NCBI GenBank assembly: GCA_031284385.1
Contig: JAISZZ010000095.1
Span: 1 to 9,138, forward strand
DNA: 9,138 nucleotides
Source of the DNA: Treponema sp.
Lineage (GTDB): Bacteria > Spirochaetota > Spirochaetia > Treponematales > Breznakiellaceae
Reading direction: 5' to 3'
In this document: piece by piece, positions 7,074 to 9,138 of the stretch
Layout of the letters: the number at the start of each line of letters is the position of its first letter
Numbering within the stretch: position 1 is the first letter of the stretch
Translations under genes and position numbers: made by a program
Notes under the pieces: generated by a model
What the model was told of the DNA's origin: nothing
Databases searched by the model: none
What the model saw: only the letters and a program-made list of their open reading frames with translations

Positions 7074-8588
7074 TTAATCGTGGCCGGCGAGCGCGGCTTG
7101 CTCTAAAGCCCGCATGACTGCGGCAAGTTTGTTTTGACATTCCGCATATTCTTTTTCCGGCACGCTATCCGCAACAATCCCCGCCCCTGAACGAACAAAG
7201 ACTTTTCCATCCCGTTTGTATGCCAACCGTATGGCGATACAAGTATCCATGTTCCCGGAAACATCGAGATAACCTATCGCACCGCCGTAAAGTCCGCGTT
7301 CAGACACATTCAATCCCGCGCCGTCCATTCCGGCTTGCGAAACATCCGTCTGCTCAAGCTCGCTTATTATTTTGCAGGCGCGTATTTTTGGCGCTCCTGA
7401 AAGTGTTCCGGCAGGCAATACCGATGCTATCGCGTCAAGAGCGCCCTTCCCATCCCGAATTTTACCGCGCACCGTCGAGCCTATATGCATAACGTGGGAA
7501 AATCTTTCTATGGCGCGGTATTTTTCAACCTTTACCGAACCGAATTCGCAGATTTTACCCAGATCATTCCGTCCCAAATCGACAAGCATCGTGTGTTCCG
7601 CCAGTTCCTTATCATCAGCAAGCAATTCCCGCTCAAGCGCGGCATCCTCGTCCGGCGTTTTGCCGCGGTGCCGCGTACCGGCAAGCGGAAACGTAAACAC
7701 ATCCTCGTCTTTCAGTTTCACAAGGGTCTCTGGTGACGCGCCCGCAATCTCTATATCATCGCTCGAAAAGTAGAACATATACGGAGACGGGTTAAGACCG
7801 CGCAGTATCCGGTATGTTTCAAACAGACTCCCCTCGATGTCCGCCTCGTACTGATTCGAAAGCACTACCTGAAAAATGTCGCCTTCGCGTATGTAATGTA
7901 TAGCCCGCCGCACCATCTCGTAGTAATGTTTTTCATCAAACAATTCGCGGAACGGCGACTTTATCCTGAGCGGCGGTATCGCAGCCGCCTCGCCCTCCGT
8001 GATTATACGGGCTATATGTTCCAATTCGCCGTTAGCTCGCCTGTAGTTTTCCTCAAATGAGTCGGTTTTTATCGTTATAATTATCACTATTTCGCGTTTT
8101 AGCCTGTCATAAGCGATTACTTTATCGAACAACATCAGATCGAAATCCTTAAAGTGTCCGCCGGTTTTTCCTTTTTGCCGCAGACAGGGTTCGCTGTACT
8201 TTATATAATCAAACGAAAAATAACCCACCAGCCCGCCGGTAAACGGCGGTAGTTCCGGCAGAGACGGCCCGCGGTTCTCGGCAAGTATTCCGGCAATATG
8301 TCCGGCGGGGTTAAATGTTTCAATCGTGATAGTCGCACCGCTCTTGACGCGCAAAATTCCGTTTGCACAGCTTATTTCCATCTTGGGGTCAAACCCCAAA
8401 AACGTATAACGTCCCCAACGTTCTTTGTCCTCCAAACTTTCCAAAATAAAACACTGCTTGCTCAAATTTTTTAGAACTTTGAATGTGTCCGCCGGATCGC
8501 GTTCCATCATGGGCAGCGTCGTTGTTACCGGCACCGTTTTGTAATCCGCCGCCAGAACCGCCAATTTCCGGTAGTTTAAATCTTCCAT
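7074..8588 (-). CDS. trpE: Anthranilate synthase component I
   Basis: TrpE converts chorismate to anthranilate with ammonia from TrpG. From ATG 8588 the protein has 504 residues. The N-terminal domain has ILES (48-51), matching the LLES tryptophan-feedback motif. The chorismate-binding domain has EGDIFQVVLS (235-244), SPYMFY (268-273), PLAGTRHRG (301-309), DLGRNDLGKI (337-346), LPAGTLSGAPK (391-401), RGLYGG (431-436) and GAGIVADS (468-475). The Ala in PLAGT is typical of TrpE; PabB enzymes have Lys there. ATG 8588 was chosen over an in-frame ATG at 8600 because GAGGAAA (8598-8592) lies correctly upstream, and because the predicted transcript begins near 8599. Odd point: between ELE (410-412) and RGLYGG there are 18 residues (413-430), where relatives usually have about three. 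Confidence 0.95.
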   Translation of the reverse strand: MEDLNYRKLAVLAADYKTVPVTTTLPMMERDPADTFKVLKNLSKQCFILESLEDKERWGRYTFLGFDPKMEISCANGILRVKSGATITIETFNPAGHIAGILAENRGPSLPELPPFTGGLVGYFSFDYIKYSEPCLRQKGKTGGHFKDFDLMLFDKVIAYDRLKREIVIIITIKTDSFEENYRRANGELEHIARIITEGEAAAIPPLRIKSPFRELFDEKHYYEMVRRAIHYIREGDIFQVVLSNQYEADIEGSLFETYRILRGLNPSPYMFYFSSDDIEIAGASPETLVKLKDEDVFTFPLAGTRHRGKTPDEDAALERELLADDKELAEHTMLVDLGRNDLGKICEFGSVKVEKYRAIERFSHVMHIGSTVRGKIRDGKGALDAIASVLPAGTLSGAPKIRACKIISELEQTDVSQAGMDGAGLNVSERGLYGGAIGYLDVSGNMDTCIAIRLAYKRDGKVFVRSGAGIVADSVPEKEYAECQNKLAAVMRALEQAALAGHD

Positions 8589-8591
8589 ACG

Positions 8592-8598
8592 TTTCCTC
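8592..8598 (-). promoter_or_regulatory. trpE ribosome binding site (decides the start)
   Basis: GAGGAAA on the minus strand has its GAGG six bases before ATG 8588. It lies just after the predicted transcription start, so the mRNA leader is only about 11 bases. The alternative ATG at 8600 would be at or before the transcript 5' end and would consume this site as coding sequence. Confidence 0.7.
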
Positions 8599-8624
8599 AT
8601 GTTTCTTTATATAGAAACATGAGG
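8595..8624. repeat. 12-bp perfect inverted repeat over the trpEG -10 box (candidate operator)
   Basis: CCTCATGTTTCT (8595-8606) and AGAAACATGAGG (8613-8624) are perfect inverted arms around a six-base TTATAT. The element covers the spacer, the -10 box and the predicted start of the trpEG promoter, where a repressor would block polymerase. Only about one arm would be transcribed, so it is more likely a DNA operator than an RNA hairpin. It does not match the E. coli TrpR operator core (ACTAGTTAACTAGT). The binding protein is unknown. Confidence 0.6.
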
Positions 8625-8634
8625 CGGATGTCAA
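8606..8634 (-). promoter_or_regulatory. Predicted sigma70-type promoter of trpEG
   Basis: On the minus strand TTGACA (8634-8629, perfect) and TATAAA (8611-8606, five of six) are separated by exactly 17 bases. The predicted start near 8599 gives a very short leader, with no room for a trp leader peptide or attenuator. Control is therefore probably by a DNA-binding repressor and by feedback on the enzyme. Confidence 0.7.
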
Positions 8635-8637
8635 GCC

Positions 8638-8683
8638 ATTGCAGCGAGACATCGAAAATGTAGCCAGAATTTCTCGCTGCAAT
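8638..8683. repeat. 12-bp perfect inverted repeat between two divergent promoters
   Basis: ATTGCAGCGAGA (8638-8649) and TCTCGCTGCAAT (8672-8683) are perfect inverted arms with a 22-base spacer. The arm centres are 34 bp apart, roughly three helical turns. The element lies three bases from the trpEG -35 box on one side and three bases from the predicted -35 of the divergent gene on the other. It is different in sequence from the repeat at 8595-8624. It may be a site for an activator or repressor of both genes. No T-run makes it a terminator. Confidence 0.55.
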
Positions 8684-8686
8684 ATC

Positions 8687-8716
8687 TTGCTTGTTTCACC
8701 GGTTTTGTGATAGATT
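8687..8716 (+). promoter_or_regulatory. Possible extended -10 promoter of the DUF554 gene
   Basis: TG, one base, TAGATT (8708-8716) forms an extended -10 box. A weak -35 (TTGCTT, 8687-8692) lies 18 bases upstream of TAGATT. The start predicted seven bases after the -10 box falls on the ATG at 8723. The -35 matches only three consensus bases, so the call rests on the extended -10. Confidence 0.35.
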
Positions 8717-8722
8717 ATTTGA

Positions 8723-9138
8723 ATGACAGGGCCTTTAGTGAACGCGGCAGTGATCGTTGTCTGCGCCCTTGCGGGATACTTTTTTATACGCGGAATACCG
8801 CCGCGTTTTGAGGAAATTTTAAAAAAATCACTTGGTTTGGCGATAATTTTTGTCGGAATCAAGGGCGCTATGGATAATCAGCGAGTACTTTTGCTGATAA
8901 TGAGCCTTGTTGCAGGCGCAATAATTGGAGAACTCATCAATATAGACGCGCTTATGAACCATTTTGGCGCGTGGGTCGAGAAAAAACTGTACTCAAGCAG
9001 GAAAAATTCCGCCACCGGTACGTTTTCCAAAGGCTTTGTACCGGCAAGCATACTATTTTGTACCGGTTCCATGGCTATAGTCGGCTCCATACAGAGCGGT
9101 TTGCAGGGAAATCACGAACTTTTGTTCGCAAAATCCAT
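8723..9138 (+). CDS. DUF554 (YdfK/YqgA-like) membrane protein, 3' end missing
   Basis: The frame from ATG 8723 stays open to the right edge (138 full codons seen). It matches the DUF554 family of inner-membrane proteins, whose function is not firmly known; a transport role is only assumed. Diagnostic features are the start MTGPLVNAAVIVVCALAGYF (1-20), hydrophobic segments at about 5-22, 35-50 and 54-72, and FVPASILFCTGSMAIVGSIQ (105-124) followed by SGLQGN (125-130). Family members are usually around 220-240 residues, so about 60% is visible. No purine-rich ribosome binding site precedes the ATG, and the predicted promoter would start the mRNA at the ATG, suggesting leaderless translation. 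The gene is divergent from trpE, and the two share a 134-base control region. Confidence 0.88.
   Translation, partial: MTGPLVNAAVIVVCALAGYFFIRGIPPRFEEILKKSLGLAIIFVGIKGAMDNQRVLLLIMSLVAGAIIGELINIDALMNHFGAWVEKKLYSSRKNSATGTFSKGFVPASILFCTGSMAIVGSIQSGLQGNHELLFAKS

Noticed and set aside
8589..8600. ATG 8600 as the trpE start
   Set aside because: It lies at the predicted transcript 5' end and would turn the good GAGG site into coding sequence. ATG 8588 fits both signals.
8638..8683. Inverted repeat as a bidirectional terminator
   Set aside because: It lies between two divergent 5' ends, where no transcript needs to stop, and has no T-run on either side.
8389..8862. 157-residue minus-strand frame across the trpE-DUF554 control region
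   Set aside because: It overlaps the well-supported trpE start in another frame, two promoters and the DUF554 start. It has no domain or ribosome binding site.

Overview
The window is a stretch of bacterial chromosome of moderate GC content. It carries a complete heat-shock chaperone cluster (grpE-dnaK-dnaJ, plus strand), a large membrane protein gene of unknown function (plus strand), a convergent trpE-trpG operon for anthranilate synthase (minus strand), and the 5' part of a DUF554-family membrane protein gene (plus strand, cut by the right edge). A short divergent reading frame at the left edge looks like the start of an IS30-like transposase. The source organism cannot be fixed by reading alone. 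Gene order, the style of the large TPR-containing membrane protein and the absence of HrcA/CIRCE control are compatible with a spirochaete (Treponema-like), but this is a weak inference.

Layout. 1-386 has no complete gene. It holds the possible transposase start (minus, about 1-85), a GC-rich inverted repeat, and a strong sigma70-type promoter (209-237) whose -10 box and start point lie against a 22-bp perfect palindrome. grpE (423-1097), dnaK (1169-3112) and dnaJ (3231-4340) follow with gaps of 71 and 118 bases, each with its own ribosome binding site. GrpE (nucleotide exchange), DnaK (Hsp70) and DnaJ (J-protein and zinc-finger holdase) form one complete folding machine, and all diagnostic motifs are intact. 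No CIRCE operator is visible. The palindrome, and possibly a U-rich leader facing the grpE ribosome binding site, are the candidate control elements.

4562-6367 encodes a 601-residue protein with three N-terminal and three C-terminal membrane helices around a periplasmic domain of about 375 residues. That domain is TPR-like first and then beta-rich. The layout recalls LptF/LptG permeases, but the family is not established. The gene converges on trpG. The 94-base gap holds a hairpin, and a second hairpin overlaps the trpG stop codon.

The trpEG unit (8588 to 6462, minus strand) encodes both subunits of anthranilate synthase, the first step of tryptophan synthesis. Its promoter has near-consensus boxes (TTGACA, 17-bp spacer, TATAAA), and a perfect 12-bp inverted repeat lies over the -10 box and start point. 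A second perfect 12-bp inverted repeat exactly fills the space between this promoter and the predicted promoter of the divergent DUF554 gene. That gene appears to have no ribosome binding site and may be read from a leaderless mRNA. The trpE-DUF554 intergenic region is the most unusual regulatory structure in the window. TrpE also carries an in-frame insertion of about 15 residues next to a conserved active-site motif.
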